Positions 1 through 8,598 of a stretch of DNA of 21,420 bases are shown piece after piece (positions within the stretch are counted from its first letter, which is position 1; every line of letters starts with the position of its first letter). Both the position numbers and the translations under genes were made by a program. Location of the stretch: contig JAZDFH010000008.1 in assembly GCA_043808035.1 (NCBI GenBank), forward strand, positions 1 to 21,420, given 5' to 3'. The notes beneath the pieces were generated by a model. That model was not told the DNA's origin, did no database searches, and saw only the letters and a list, made by a program, of their open reading frames with translations. Source of the stretch: JAZDFH01 sp043808035. GTDB taxonomy: Bacteria; Patescibacteriota; Minisyncoccia; UBA6257; Colwellbacteraceae.

Positions 1-35
1 AGTTCGACAAGCGTAAATCCTTTTTTTGTTTTCAT
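1..35 (-). CDS. Type IV prepilin-like protein, N-terminus only (partial, runs off left edge)
   Basis: The minus strand from position 35 reads MKTKKGFTLVE followed by a CTn (Leu) codon before the window ends. This is the class III signal of type IV prepilins and pseudopilins: a short basic leader, then Gly at the prepilin-peptidase cleavage site, then N-methylated Phe, TLVE and Leu, with Glu at +5. Only 11 full codons are visible, so major pilin, minor pilin and type II secretion pseudopilin cannot be told apart. It is divergent from the O-antigen ligase-like gene at 282. No Shine-Dalgarno-like site lies at a normal distance from the start: the only AGGAG is about 20 nt upstream. Confidence 0.8.
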   Translation of the reverse strand, partial: MKTKKGFTLVE

Positions 36-135
36 TATTACGAAACACGTGCATACTCCTTCTCTGTTCTGAATGACTCAAAAAACAAAAAAGCGGTTGC
101 ACAATTTTTTTTCGACTTTTTTTCTTTTTTTTAAT

Positions 136-167
136 CTATAGTCGTAGTTGTATAACTACGTCTATAG
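136..167. promoter_or_regulatory. Interrupted inverted repeat in the divergent intergenic region (possible operator)
   Basis: The arms 136-149 and 154-167 form an inverted repeat with a 4-nt centre (GTAT) and one mismatch. The inner core is CGTAGTT/AACTACG and the outer part is CTATAG on both sides. It lies between the divergent pilin (start at 35) and ligase (start at 282) genes, which suits a shared operator. A hairpin role in a long leader is also possible. The region 36-281 is otherwise AT-rich with poly-T runs (104-131), and no gene was found in it. Confidence 0.4.
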
Positions 168-281
168 TATTATATCTTAATACAAAGTTTATACATATAC
201 TATACTTGTATAAAATAAAAATCTTTGAGTATTTGTTGTTGCCTTTCAAAACTAAACCGAATACTATAAATACCAGTATAT

Positions 282-1613
282 ATGATTGCCGTTGCTAAAA
301 AATTTCTCTATGCAGTTCCATTTACTGTCGCAATTGTTTGCGCGACACTCTACTACCCATACATTGGAGGAAAAGCGTTATTCTTTCGTTTCATTATAGA
401 AGCCACCACACTCCTTATTATGATTGCATGGGCGCAAGGAGATCTATTATTCAAAGAAAACATCCGCCATAGATCTTTTGTCGTTACAATAGGCATCTTT
501 CTCGGAATTTTTATTATTGCAACACTATTCGGCATAGATCCGAAATTGTCATTTTGGTCATCGTTTGAACGAATGGATGGGGTATTCCAAATGATTCACT
601 ATGGAATATTGTTTTTCTTACTCATACTGCTCTTCAAAAAAGAACATGAATGGCAAAAAATTTTTTTCTTATCAGTCATTGCGGGGCTTCTCGTTATACT
701 CGCGGTTCCAATTATAACCACGCTTCACGGTGCACCACAATGGGACATTCTTTTTTCACATAATCGATTCATTGGATCTCTCGGTAACGCATCATACGTT
801 GGTTCATATTTTCTTTTCTCCTTTTTCTATATCGGAATGCTTACCATTCATCACTTTCAAAAAAGAAAATCTTTACTGAACATACTATTTTTAGGGATAT
901 GCACTATTATATTTTTAATATTCCTTATTCTCACGCAAACCCGCGGAGCAGTCTTAGGTCTCGGTGCAGGCATTATGGCAACTTTATTTTTTCTTCTATT
1001 CTCGGGACAAAAAAAGGTTAAAAGCATTTCTCAAAAAATCTTATTGTCCATAATCGGAATCAGTGTACTTATTTCTGCAGGAAGCTTTTTTCTTCCGAAA
1101 AATTATTGCCCGATATGTCAACGATTCATAACTCTCTCACCTACAGATAATACAAACAAACCACGAATCTTAATATGGCAAACCGCACTCGAATCTATTA
1201 AAGATCATCCTTTATTGGGATGGGGACCTGAAAATTTCTACGCGGCATTCAACGCACGATTCAATCCTAATCACTTTAATCCACAAAATCCCGAAGGATC
1301 AGAAATACGTGTTGATCGTCCCCATAATATCTATCTGCAATATTTTGTTGATGCCGGCATAATCGGCTTCTTGAGTTTTATCGCTCTCTTCGTCATATTA
1401 TACAAAGATCTTTTCACATTACTGAAAAAGAAAAACGTCCTCCCTGTAGCAGTATTGTATCAAGCCGCCATTATTTTTGGATTTTCGATTGCATACCTCG
1501 TAAGCGCGTTCTTCTCTGTTGAGGCATTACCAACAACATTTAACCTTTTTATATTTTTTGCATTTTGTTCTTGGTTTTTCTACCACTATAATCAAAATCC
1601 TGACACGATATGA
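282..1613 (+). CDS. O-antigen ligase/polymerase-like membrane protein (Wzy_C family)
   Basis: A polytopic membrane protein of 443 aa with about ten hydrophobic segments. It carries the marks of the O-antigen ligase/polymerase family (PF04932): GNASYVGSYF at about 168-177, TQTRGAVLGLGAG at 218-230 with the Arg typical of these enzymes, and a large extracytoplasmic loop after about residue 270. The loop holds HPLLGWGPENF (309-319) and DRPHNIYLQYFVDAG (345-359), with the conserved His. Family members transfer or polymerise lipid-linked glycans at the outer face of the membrane, in WaaL, Wzy or PglL roles. Which role applies cannot be read from sequence; the divergent pilin gene makes protein O-glycosylation plausible. 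It overlaps the next gene by 4 nt (ATGA). There is no Shine-Dalgarno; TATAAA at 265-270 lies 11 nt before the ATG. Confidence 0.85.
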   Translation: MIAVAKKFLYAVPFTVAIVCATLYYPYIGGKALFFRFIIEATTLLIMIAWAQGDLLFKENIRHRSFVVTIGIFLGIFIIATLFGIDPKLSFWSSFERMDGVFQMIHYGILFFLLILLFKKEHEWQKIFFLSVIAGLLVILAVPIITTLHGAPQWDILFSHNRFIGSLGNASYVGSYFLFSFFYIGMLTIHHFQKRKSLLNILFLGICTIIFLIFLILTQTRGAVLGLGAGIMATLFFLLFSGQKKVKSISQKILLSIIGISVLISAGSFFLPKNYCPICQRFITLSPTDNTNKPRILIWQTALESIKDHPLLGWGPENFYAAFNARFNPNHFNPQNPEGSEIRVDRPHNIYLQYFVDAGIIGFLSFIALFVILYKDLFTLLKKKNVLPVAVLYQAAIIFGFSIAYLVSAFFSVEALPTTFNLFIFFAFCSWFFYHYNQNPDTI

Positions 1614-2224
1614 CAAAAACACATCGTTTGATAATTTTCATATTTTCCATTTTTATACTTTTTATGTCCTGCTATTGGGGAATAGTCCTCCCTTACTCCA
1701 AATTACGAATCACTCTCCGTAATAAATATATTCTTACATCCGTTCAATCGCCTGAAGCACTTTATAAACTTGTTGGTGATACTTTTCACTCTTATTCTCC
1801 TATCGACGACCGAGAAGCAATCTTCGATTATCTCATACAACTGTGCAAAATTATGAAATCGCAACAAGATCAAAAAACAACCGAATTCCTTATTGCGGTC
1901 GCTGACGAAAACATTGCTCCATTACTTGGAACAAAACGAGAAAAAAGATTCGGTCACAATCTTTTTCAGATGGGAATGCTTTATAAACTCGCATATAATA
2001 ATACCGAGGATGGAACCTATTTTAGAAAAAGTGTCGACTACTTCAACGCCGCGCTGGAATACAATCCCAACCATCCGGGTGCTTTATATAATCTTTCATA
2101 TATCTACTACGAACATGGCGATACCGAAAATGAGGCAAAAATCGCCGCACGCGTCATCAAATTATGGCCAAATGATCAAAAATTTCGTTCTTTTTCTAAA
2201 GATGAACCGCAAAAATCAGAATAA
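1610..2224 (+). CDS. Membrane-anchored TPR protein, translationally coupled to the ligase-like gene
   Basis: A 204-aa protein with one N-terminal membrane segment (about residues 5-29) and a soluble part. The C-terminal half contains helical repeat units resembling tetratricopeptide repeats: YFNAALEYNPNHPGALYNLS followed by YIYYEHGDTENEAKIAARV, at about residues 143-185. The start codon overlaps the stop of the ligase-like gene in an ATGA, so the two are almost certainly translated together. Many Wzy_C proteins carry C-terminal TPRs in the same chain, so this may be the detached TPR part acting as a partner of the ligase. TPRs normally serve protein-protein contacts. The specific partner is not known. 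Confidence 0.7.
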   Translation: MTKTHRLIIFIFSIFILFMSCYWGIVLPYSKLRITLRNKYILTSVQSPEALYKLVGDTFHSYSPIDDREAIFDYLIQLCKIMKSQQDQKTTEFLIAVADENIAPLLGTKREKRFGHNLFQMGMLYKLAYNNTEDGTYFRKSVDYFNAALEYNPNHPGALYNLSYIYYEHGDTENEAKIAARVIKLWPNDQKFRSFSKDEPQKSE

Positions 2225-2234
2225 TTCTATATCC

Positions 2235-3398
2235 TTATTGCAAAAGACGTTCATAAACTAAAACCGTCTCTTGCACCATACGATCAATCGTAAAATATGC
2301 TGCCCGAACCTGTGCCTGGATTGCATACCGTTCTCCTTCTTCTTTATTACTTGCCATATATGCAATCGCATGCGCTATATCCTCGGCTTTTTGGGAAGAA
2401 ACGAGCATCCCCGCTTTTCCACCATCAAGAATTTCTTTATTACCACCAACATCCGTTGCAATAATCGGTATTCCAGCCTGTAATGCCTCGATAAGAGTAT
2501 ATGAAAGTCCCTCCTTCACCGAAGAACATACATATATATCAAATGCTCGTAATAATTGGGCGGCATCAGGAACACTGCCAATCAAAAAAATCGTATCCTG
2601 AAGATGAGCATCCCGTATCTTTTGTTGTAACAAACTACGCTCTTCCCCTTCTCCGATGATACAAACCACTATTTTTGTTTCGCATTGTTTTTTATAGCGC
2701 CGAACAGCCTCGATAAGATAAGAAAATCCTTTCGTTCGATACAAATTACCGATCGAGCCGATATAGAGACCATAACCATTCGGCACTCCATAATGCTCGA
2801 TATTTTTTCGTGCCACTGCTTTCGACAAAAAAGATATTACACCAATCCCATTCAAAACAGTTGTTAACTTCTTTTTTGATACGACATGCCTACGCCGAGA
2901 AATGAAATAGTCATTATGTGAAACACATATCACTTTGTCTTTAAAAAAAGATGTCTTCCGTTCCAGTGCCCAATAAAAAAATTTCTTCCACAGTGAAAGA
3001 GGTTCGCAAAAAACCCAACCGTGAGCGGTATAAACGACTTTTATACGTATCCTTAAAAAAAACCGTACAAAAAAGCAGCTACATGATCCAATAACGGAAA
3101 CCTTTGAACTGTTCAAATGAACGACATCAGGGCGCACTTTCCGAAGCAACGAGATCATTTGAAAAAATGCTCGTATATCATTTATGAACGAAATCCGACG
3201 AACTAAATATGAAACCGAATAGAAAGGTATGTTCGACTCTTTTAATCGTTGTGCCAATATCCCATCATCTCCTTGTTCTCCGCCGGCGACACACACGTGC
3301 CACGAATCACGGAGCGCATACGCCATATCAAAAACATATCGTTGCGCCCCTCCCCATTCGGACTGTGTGATGATATACAAAATTGTTTTTTTTCTCAT
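2235..3398 (-). CDS. Glycosyltransferase family 4 (GT-B fold)
   Basis: The product is a retaining GT4-like transferase of about 387 aa. The N-terminal Rossmann-like half begins KKTILYIITQSEWGGAQRY, with the GGA donor/acceptor loop usual in this family. The C-terminal donor-binding half has SIGNLYRTKGFSYLIEAV and the E-x7-E motif in KEGLSYTLIEALQAGIPIIATDVGG. It probably adds a sugar to a lipid-linked glycan at the cytoplasmic membrane face. An upstream in-frame ATG exists at 3437, but the family start fits the Met at 3396-3398. The gene converges on the TPR gene, with a 10-nt gap. The sugar specificity cannot be inferred. Confidence 0.85.
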   Translation of the reverse strand: MRKKTILYIITQSEWGGAQRYVFDMAYALRDSWHVCVAGGEQGDDGILAQRLKESNIPFYSVSYLVRRISFINDIRAFFQMISLLRKVRPDVVHLNSSKVSVIGSCSCFFVRFFLRIRIKVVYTAHGWVFCEPLSLWKKFFYWALERKTSFFKDKVICVSHNDYFISRRRHVVSKKKLTTVLNGIGVISFLSKAVARKNIEHYGVPNGYGLYIGSIGNLYRTKGFSYLIEAVRRYKKQCETKIVVCIIGEGEERSLLQQKIRDAHLQDTIFLIGSVPDAAQLLRAFDIYVCSSVKEGLSYTLIEALQAGIPIIATDVGGNKEILDGGKAGMLVSSQKAEDIAHAIAYMASNKEEGERYAIQAQVRAAYFTIDRMVQETVLVYERLLQ

Positions 3399-3437
3399 CC
3401 TTTGCATATTTGAAGACTTGCTAATGCCACATACCAA

Positions 3438-3756
3438 CTATATTCGATGCCACACCACATAACAATATAATCTTTTAAACAGAGTCATTCATTCTCTATT
3501 AAAGACTCAACGATGCCAAGCCCTTGCAGAGCATGACACGGCCGTGGCATAAGCAGCTAGGAGTAAATCCGTATATATTCCAGACCAAAAACTGATAGCA
3601 CAATGAGCTTAACGACCGCCCTCGCGCTATGTTACACTTTTGAAGCCCGATAAGGCCGTTGTTAAATAGTTGGGATCACAACGCTGATATCGGAAAAAGT
3701 ATAAAAAAATTTATTGAAACAAAATTTTAAAAATAGATTTTAACAAACGACCAATC
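3438..3756. other. Intergenic block of ~320 nt, unlike its surroundings
   Basis: No convincing gene was found. The stretch 3510-3690 has clearly more G and C than the flanking AT-rich sequence and contains the 10-bp palindrome CACGGCCGTG (3537-3546), with ATGCCA/TGGCAT arms at 3513-3518 and 3545-3550. A minus-strand frame is open for about 56 codons between a TGA and a TAA near 3690 and 3490, but has no suitable start and no family resemblance. It lies between the divergent GT4 and methyltransferase genes, so promoters for both should be here; none is clear. It may be an uncharacterised RNA, a remnant of a mobile element or a decayed gene. Confidence 0.35.
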
Positions 3757-4791
3757 ATGTCTATAGATAAACAAAATCAAAATGACACCAAACACTGCAT
3801 TGTATGTGATGCTGAAGCTGTCCGTACGTTTAAAGGGATGAGCGGTTATGTGGATGGTACTCTGTATGACGTTTATGAGTGTACGAGCTGCCTGACATCA
3901 TTTGTTGACCCGATGAGCAACCTGAAAGAAGAATATGATATTATTTATGGGAAGGATGCTACAAAAGATTCTGCAACGGATTATTATTACTATCTTGCCC
4001 ATGGTGTAAAAAAATTACGGAATCCACTCAAAGATCTTGGAAATTATAGCGCAATATTCTGGGGCGTAGTAAGGGCTCTCAAAGATAAAAGGATAAAACA
4101 AGGGTCAAAAATATTAGAAAATGGATCAGGACTGGGCTATCTTACTTACGCGTGCAACAAAGCAAGGTACGTATGCGAAGGATTAGATTGTTCTAAAACA
4201 GCAATAGATTTTGCGAAAAGTTTTTATGGCGGGATTCATACACAAGGGACAATAGAAGATTTTGCGAAAAATCATGAAGGTGTATACGATGTTGTTATCG
4301 CAACCGAGGTCATTGAACATATCGTGGACCCGAATATTTTCATTGAAAATAGCCTTAAAATTTTGAAGCCCGGTGGAGTATTGATCTTCACGACACCCAT
4401 CAAAGACATTCACCCCAAAGGTACCATTTGGGAAACGGAACCCGCACCGGTGCACTTGTGGTGGTTTACTGAAAAAGGTATAGCGTCTATCGCGAAACGT
4501 TTCAACACTGAAGCACAGTTTGTTGATTTTACAGAGTATACAAAAAATAAAATTTGGAACGTACACACGGGAACCGCACACACTCCCCCGAATAAAGGTC
4601 CAGTGGTTGATAAAAAAAGACATTTTATAACACGCAGAAAAAAAGGTTACAAAGAAATGGTTATGCGTATACTACCGGCATGGATGTACATAAAAATTGT
4701 GTGCTTGTATCACAATCTTAAATTTTTACAGAGAGATACAGTATCAACGAGGTACATGTACGGTATGTGTGTAATTATAGAAAAACCATAA
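3757..4791 (+). CDS. SAM-dependent methyltransferase with N-terminal Zn-ribbon-like motif
   Basis: A 344-aa class I methyltransferase. The N-terminus has two CxxC pairs (C14/C17 and C42/C45) that can form a zinc ribbon, as in many methyltransferases of glycan clusters. The SAM-binding glycine motif is ILENGSGLGYL (119-129), followed by the acidic ribose-binding strand end around EGLD (141-144). DVVIATEVIEHIVDP (178-192) and ILKPGGVLIFTTP are the usual post-I and motif III elements of the Methyltransf_11/23 group. The target is most likely a sugar or lipid-linked glycan, inferred from neighbours. There is no Shine-Dalgarno before the ATG. It converges on the next gene, with 23 nt between. Confidence 0.8.
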   Translation: MSIDKQNQNDTKHCIVCDAEAVRTFKGMSGYVDGTLYDVYECTSCLTSFVDPMSNLKEEYDIIYGKDATKDSATDYYYYLAHGVKKLRNPLKDLGNYSAIFWGVVRALKDKRIKQGSKILENGSGLGYLTYACNKARYVCEGLDCSKTAIDFAKSFYGGIHTQGTIEDFAKNHEGVYDVVIATEVIEHIVDPNIFIENSLKILKPGGVLIFTTPIKDIHPKGTIWETEPAPVHLWWFTEKGIASIAKRFNTEAQFVDFTEYTKNKIWNVHTGTAHTPPNKGPVVDKKRHFITRRKKGYKEMVMRILPAWMYIKIVCLYHNLKFLQRDTVSTRYMYGMCVIIEKP

Positions 4792-4814
4792 TTTGAAAAG
4801 TATTTTAGGTGTTA

Positions 4815-5606
4815 CTATTTGTTATAAAAAGTTTTTAATTCTTTCAATTGATGCTCTATAGAATCAAGCTCCCTATCTGATTCGAGACATTTATTCACGG
4901 TTTCAGATACTTCAAATTCAAAAATTTTTATATCTTTATTGTAAATATTTTTGATGATCTTTAACACATTATATTTACTCATTATTTTTTCTGTTCCATA
5001 TTGATTCAGTGCAGGTGATGTATCCCATTTGTCTATCAATTGTTCACATAATTTTGCCCACTCAAGTGTCGTTATGCCGTTCCAATAATGATTAGCATAT
5101 CCATTTACTGAATCAGATGAATTTAAAAACCAATCAAGAAGGGCAAAGTGCGAGCTTATTTCATGCCCGATTATTGACGTTCTTATCATTTTTGTATTTT
5201 TAAAATTGTCTTCAATCAGTTCGGAAATTTCTGATTTACTTCTACTATAATCATCGACTGCATCTCTTCCGTCGGTTTTTTTATATTTTATATCGCTCGA
5301 AATTCTACCCGAAAATTCACAGTCAGTAGAAGGATGTACTATCTTTTTACCCAGTGTTTCCAAAAAAGCGGGCAAATCGATATTCACTTTTTGATAGTCA
5401 GAAACATCAGGCTTTTTTTGAGGTATTATTCCAATACAATTGATTATAAAATCAACATCCGCACCTTTAAGAATTTCTTTAAAAATGGCGCTGTCCCACT
5501 TTTCATCTGTAGTTGTTATCGTATAATCCTCTTTCGTGTTGAAATACTTCAAAACCGCATTCCCAAGCATCCCCCGATGTCCAAGTATGAATATTTTTCG
5601 TTCCAT
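4815..5606 (-). CDS. NAD(P)-dependent sugar-nucleotide reductase, RmlD-like extended SDR
   Basis: A 263-aa short-chain dehydrogenase. The nucleotide-binding motif is GHRGMLG (9-15), a form typical of RmlD-like reductases. STD at 93-95 and the catalytic pair Y120/K124 (YSRSK) are present. The family reduces the 4-keto group of a deoxy-sugar nucleotide. The gene starts directly after the stop of the upstream dehydratase (TAA followed at once by ATG), so the pair probably makes and reduces a 4-keto-6-deoxy sugar such as an N-acetylated fucosamine or quinovosamine type. That product assignment is inference. The protein is slightly shorter than typical RmlD (about 290 aa). Confidence 0.8.
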   Translation of the reverse strand: MERKIFILGHRGMLGNAVLKYFNTKEDYTITTTDEKWDSAIFKEILKGADVDFIINCIGIIPQKKPDVSDYQKVNIDLPAFLETLGKKIVHPSTDCEFSGRISSDIKYKKTDGRDAVDDYSRSKSEISELIEDNFKNTKMIRTSIIGHEISSHFALLDWFLNSSDSVNGYANHYWNGITTLEWAKLCEQLIDKWDTSPALNQYGTEKIMSKYNVLKIIKNIYNKDIKIFEFEVSETVNKCLESDRELDSIEHQLKELKTFYNK

Positions 5607-6554
5607 TTATATATATTGAACAGGCTTAAAGTAGTTATTTTTATCCAGATATTCTTTCAACTCTCTCTTGGAGAGAGTACAGTCATCGGAACTAAGACCT
5701 GTTAATGGCAACTTAACGCTATCAAAAATCTTACGATAATGAATGAAGTACATATCATTTTCTTTATCGAAATTCGTTCTGGCAGTTTCGTAGTAAGAGA
5801 TCATTTGTTCGTGAGATTTTTCTGATGTTCTCGGCGACCCGATCTCCCATATGAGTCCGAATACTTCAGTATATATTTCAAATAAGTCTTTTACTCGAAA
5901 CGATTTCAAATTCGGAACTATGTTATAACCGGTGTGATTTAAAGCAACTTCTATGCAATCGATAGCTCTGTCGATATCAATCATAAATCTGGTCATATCT
6001 ACACCATACAGTTTAAGTGTGTATTTATTTTTTATGGAATCCCAAATAAGAGGAATGATTGACCCTGTCGAGTTAACGACGTTCCCATAAATAACAGAAG
6101 AGAGTCTGGTTTCTTCTTTTTCAGCATTCACGATGAACGATTCTCCCGCTACAAATTTCATCGAACCATACAATGTGGTTGCGTTCCTACTCTTGTCCGA
6201 TGAAATAAAAGTTGCCGCTTTTAACTTATTATTGATAGCGGCTTTTCTTGAATTCAACGCTCCCAATACGATAACCTGTATCGCCTCGCTCACGTTTTGG
6301 TCAACAGCTTCAATCTGTTTAAGAGAAGCGGTAAAAATACCTATTGTATGACCTTTCATGGACTCGTTCAACAAATCATAATTCCTAATATCACCTATGA
6401 TACAATTTACCTTTGGAAATTGTTTTTTGAGGTAATAATGTTTAGCCTCATCACGACTAAAAACGGTGATTCCATTATTATCGTAGAACCTTTTTACAAG
6501 CTGTTTCCCAAGATATCCCGCTCCTCCTGTTATGAAGATTCTTTCATTTTTCAT
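5607..6554 (-). CDS. Polysaccharide biosynthesis SDR, UDP-GlcNAc 4,6-dehydratase-like
   Basis: A 315-aa extended SDR of the CapD/FlaA1/WbjB type (Polysacc_synt_2). Visible motifs are GGAGYLG (10-16) for NAD(P), SLKQIEAVDQNVSEAIQVIV (77-96, corresponding to the family's LKQVP-like stretch), SSDK (118-121) and the catalytic Y129/K133 in LYGSMKF. Relatives remove water from UDP-GlcNAc to give a 4-keto-6-deoxy intermediate, which the next gene would reduce. A promoter-like TATAAA lies exactly 7 nt upstream of the ATG. No epimerase gene is adjacent, so a complete FnlABC-type pathway is not shown here. Confidence 0.8.
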   Translation of the reverse strand: MKNERIFITGGAGYLGKQLVKRFYDNNGITVFSRDEAKHYYLKKQFPKVNCIIGDIRNYDLLNESMKGHTIGIFTASLKQIEAVDQNVSEAIQVIVLGALNSRKAAINNKLKAATFISSDKSRNATTLYGSMKFVAGESFIVNAEKEETRLSSVIYGNVVNSTGSIIPLIWDSIKNKYTLKLYGVDMTRFMIDIDRAIDCIEVALNHTGYNIVPNLKSFRVKDLFEIYTEVFGLIWEIGSPRTSEKSHEQMISYYETARTNFDKENDMYFIHYRKIFDSVKLPLTGLSSDDCTLSKRELKEYLDKNNYFKPVQYI

Positions 6555-6561
6555 GGATTAC

Positions 6562-6590
6562 TTTATAGGTTAATAAAATCACTCTCATAA
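6562..6590 (-). promoter_or_regulatory. Candidate leaderless promoter for the dehydratase gene
   Basis: On the minus strand, TTATGA (6585-6590) is followed after 17 nt by TATAAA (6562-6567), then 7 nt and the ATG at 6552-6554. Transcription would start on or next to the A of the start codon. The -35 is weak, and in AT-rich DNA a TATAAA can occur by chance. Confidence 0.4.
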
Positions 6591-6737
6591 AAATATAACA
6601 TATAGTTACACGAGATAGTAGCACTTTCCGCAGCTATACACAATGTAATAAAAATTATTCTATCGCCTTGGAATAAAACTCACTTTCCCTTATAGATGCG
6701 CAGGCAGTTTCTTCTTTTGTGTCCTATTTTTGTAGTG

Positions 6738-6743
6738 TATACT
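6738..6743 (+). promoter_or_regulatory. Candidate -10 box, leaderless start of the GT2 gene
   Basis: TATACT ends 7 nt before the ATG at 6751, so the predicted transcript would begin at or within a base or two of the start codon. No good -35 is seen at 17 nt (TTTTGT). The rest of the intergenic stretch 6555-6750 shows no gene or RNA. Confidence 0.4.
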
Positions 6744-6750
6744 AGCGGAT

Positions 6751-7794
6751 ATGAGTAGTATTTATCCGAAGGTGACCGTTGTTACAATAATGTTTGGAGA
6801 TAGGTGGAAATTCTTATCACAAGTAGTGACTGCTGTCATGAGAGATCTGTATGTGACCAAAATGGTAATTGTCGATAATGGATCAAGTAATAAAGAGGAT
6901 ATAGAAAACGGTACTAAAGAATACGGAGACAAAGTAACTGTTCTGCGACAAGAAAAAAACCTCGGTTCAGCAGGTGGGTTCTCTATCGCTCTTGATTACG
7001 CTCGTGGGACCGACTGTGATTTTGTTTTTATCCTTGATGACGACTCTGTCCCTGAAGACGGTGCAATTGCCTCGTTTATGGAAATTATGAAACTTTTCCC
7101 TGATCAAAAGGTTGTATTATCTGGAAGTCGTTTTAATGTATTAAATAATAAAGAATATTTTTATCAACCATCCATCCTTAACGAGAGTGTACGAGGAACC
7201 TTTTTTGAAGTGCTTAGCCTAAAAAAATTCGTTCATTTCCTAAAACTTTTGTTAGGGAAATATAAAAAGCCTAAAAAACGCGGTCCATTTATCCCAATTA
7301 TTCCAACCGAAGGGTTTATCTACGGTGGGACATTTATTCCGATCGAGGCGGTACGAAAAGCGCCATTACCTGATAAATCACTTTTCCTTTACGGCGATGA
7401 CATCGAGTATTCATGGAATATAAAACAACTCGGATATAGCACGTATCTATGTTCTGTGCCGCGTATTTGTGATGTAGATTTGACGTTTGGCGCCAACGAT
7501 TCCCATATTTTTGGTCAATTCGACCCGTCAACTAAACCCTTTAGAGTGTATTATCGCATAAGAAACATGGTTCGTCTTTCTATTAAACACAGCAAACAAT
7601 TACCACCTGTTCTTTTTTTTAACATTTTCTTTTGGATACTGGGATTGCTTATATTAGGATTATTTAAATTTGGCCCAACGCCAACATACTTTAAACGTGC
7701 AAAATTGATAGTTCTTGCTATGTACGCCGGATATTATCAAAAGTCAAAAATTACAAAGAAATTGGAAGAATCTTTTTTTAGTCGTACTGACTAA
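6751..7794 (+). CDS. Glycosyltransferase family 2, GlfT/WbbL-like
   Basis: A 347-aa GT-A fold enzyme. VIVDNGSSN (39-47) and the metal-binding DDD (96-98, ILDDDSVPEDG) mark the GT2 donor site, and GDDIEYSWNIKQLGY (215-229) holds the acidic catalytic region seen in galactofuranosyl- and rhamnosyl-transferases. NLGSAGGF (70-77) is also usual in this group. A hydrophobic segment at 286-305 suggests membrane association near the C-terminus. The ATG lies 7 nt after a TATACT box, with no Shine-Dalgarno. Its 3' end overlaps the convergent GT25 gene by 17 nt. The sugar and acceptor are unknown. Confidence 0.85.
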   Translation: MSSIYPKVTVVTIMFGDRWKFLSQVVTAVMRDLYVTKMVIVDNGSSNKEDIENGTKEYGDKVTVLRQEKNLGSAGGFSIALDYARGTDCDFVFILDDDSVPEDGAIASFMEIMKLFPDQKVVLSGSRFNVLNNKEYFYQPSILNESVRGTFFEVLSLKKFVHFLKLLLGKYKKPKKRGPFIPIIPTEGFIYGGTFIPIEAVRKAPLPDKSLFLYGDDIEYSWNIKQLGYSTYLCSVPRICDVDLTFGANDSHIFGQFDPSTKPFRVYYRIRNMVRLSIKHSKQLPPVLFFNIFFWILGLLILGLFKFGPTPTYFKRAKLIVLAMYAGYYQKSKITKKLEESFFSRTD

Positions 7795-8587
7795 AAATAT
7801 AATCTTTGTTCTGGTACATGGTGCTCTCAAATTTGTCCCGACGTTGTTTAACAACAAGAGGGACGTAATGAAAAAGTTTTAACCCCTTTCTTATACGTGC
7901 GACATTCTGAATTCTGTCCGCCGGGTATATAAGTTTTTCTTGAACAGATAAAAGCTTTTCAATACCTTCTCGTGTTACAAGATAGCAGCCCGCTAAATAC
8001 ATGGGACGGTAAAAACGCGCAGGTTTGCCATGTAAAAATATTTTTTTGTAGATCATATCTCGCGATCCTTCGACTATTGAAAATATAACAATGCCTACAA
8101 ACTTTATACCATAAAGCGGTATCCTAAAATACAGTGCTGTAGTAGGTCTTTTTTTAAACTGTTCTTGTAATAAGAATAACCAAAGTTTTATAAATTTTAA
8201 TCCAACAGTCGGATAATTAAACGAGAGGTACTCCAAATTGGTTTCTTTGAATTCTCTTTTATGCAACTCCTCGTCAAGTATCTGTTTGAAATTCGAAGGG
8301 AGCTCAACGTCGTCTTCTAAGATAAGAACATAATCAAGCTGTTCCCTAAAGGCTTGTTCCAAAACTGATTTATGAGATAATGCGCAACCTTTCTCTACTG
8401 CGGCCAGAGGAGAACCATTGAGTCGCAGTGACATCGCTTCATCGTAGATAACGCTAAAGTCATATGTTCTGCCATCAATGCCTTCTTGGATCTCGAACGG
8501 CATACCAAGAGTTTGTAATTGATTGGTCATAAACACTAATCTCTCCGGGCTTTTCTTCATATTAATGAGGAAAGTTTTGAACTTCAT
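7778..8587 (-). CDS. Glycosyltransferase family 25 (LPS-type)
   Basis: A 269-aa protein that opens with FLINMKKSPERL, the usual GT25 start, and has GCALSHKSV (67-75) followed by the metal-binding LILEDDVEL (88-96). GT25 enzymes are retaining or inverting transferases of lipopolysaccharide and related glycans, often adding galactose or glucose; specificity cannot be read here. The gene follows the GT-D gene after 11 nt on the same strand, so the two are probably co-transcribed. A basic, partly hydrophobic insert (about 135-185) between the donor motif and the C-terminal part is longer than in small GT25 proteins. Confidence 0.8.
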   Translation of the reverse strand: MKFKTFLINMKKSPERLVFMTNQLQTLGMPFEIQEGIDGRTYDFSVIYDEAMSLRLNGSPLAAVEKGCALSHKSVLEQAFREQLDYVLILEDDVELPSNFKQILDEELHKREFKETNLEYLSFNYPTVGLKFIKLWLFLLQEQFKKRPTTALYFRIPLYGIKFVGIVIFSIVEGSRDMIYKKIFLHGKPARFYRPMYLAGCYLVTREGIEKLLSVQEKLIYPADRIQNVARIRKGLKLFHYVPLVVKQRRDKFESTMYQNKDYIFSQYD

Positions 8588-8598
8588 ATAAGTACAGT

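Noticed and set aside
3438..3756. tRNA gene or riboswitch in the long divergent spacer
   Set aside because: No T-loop GTTCRA-type motif, no cloverleaf and no known aptamer core was found.
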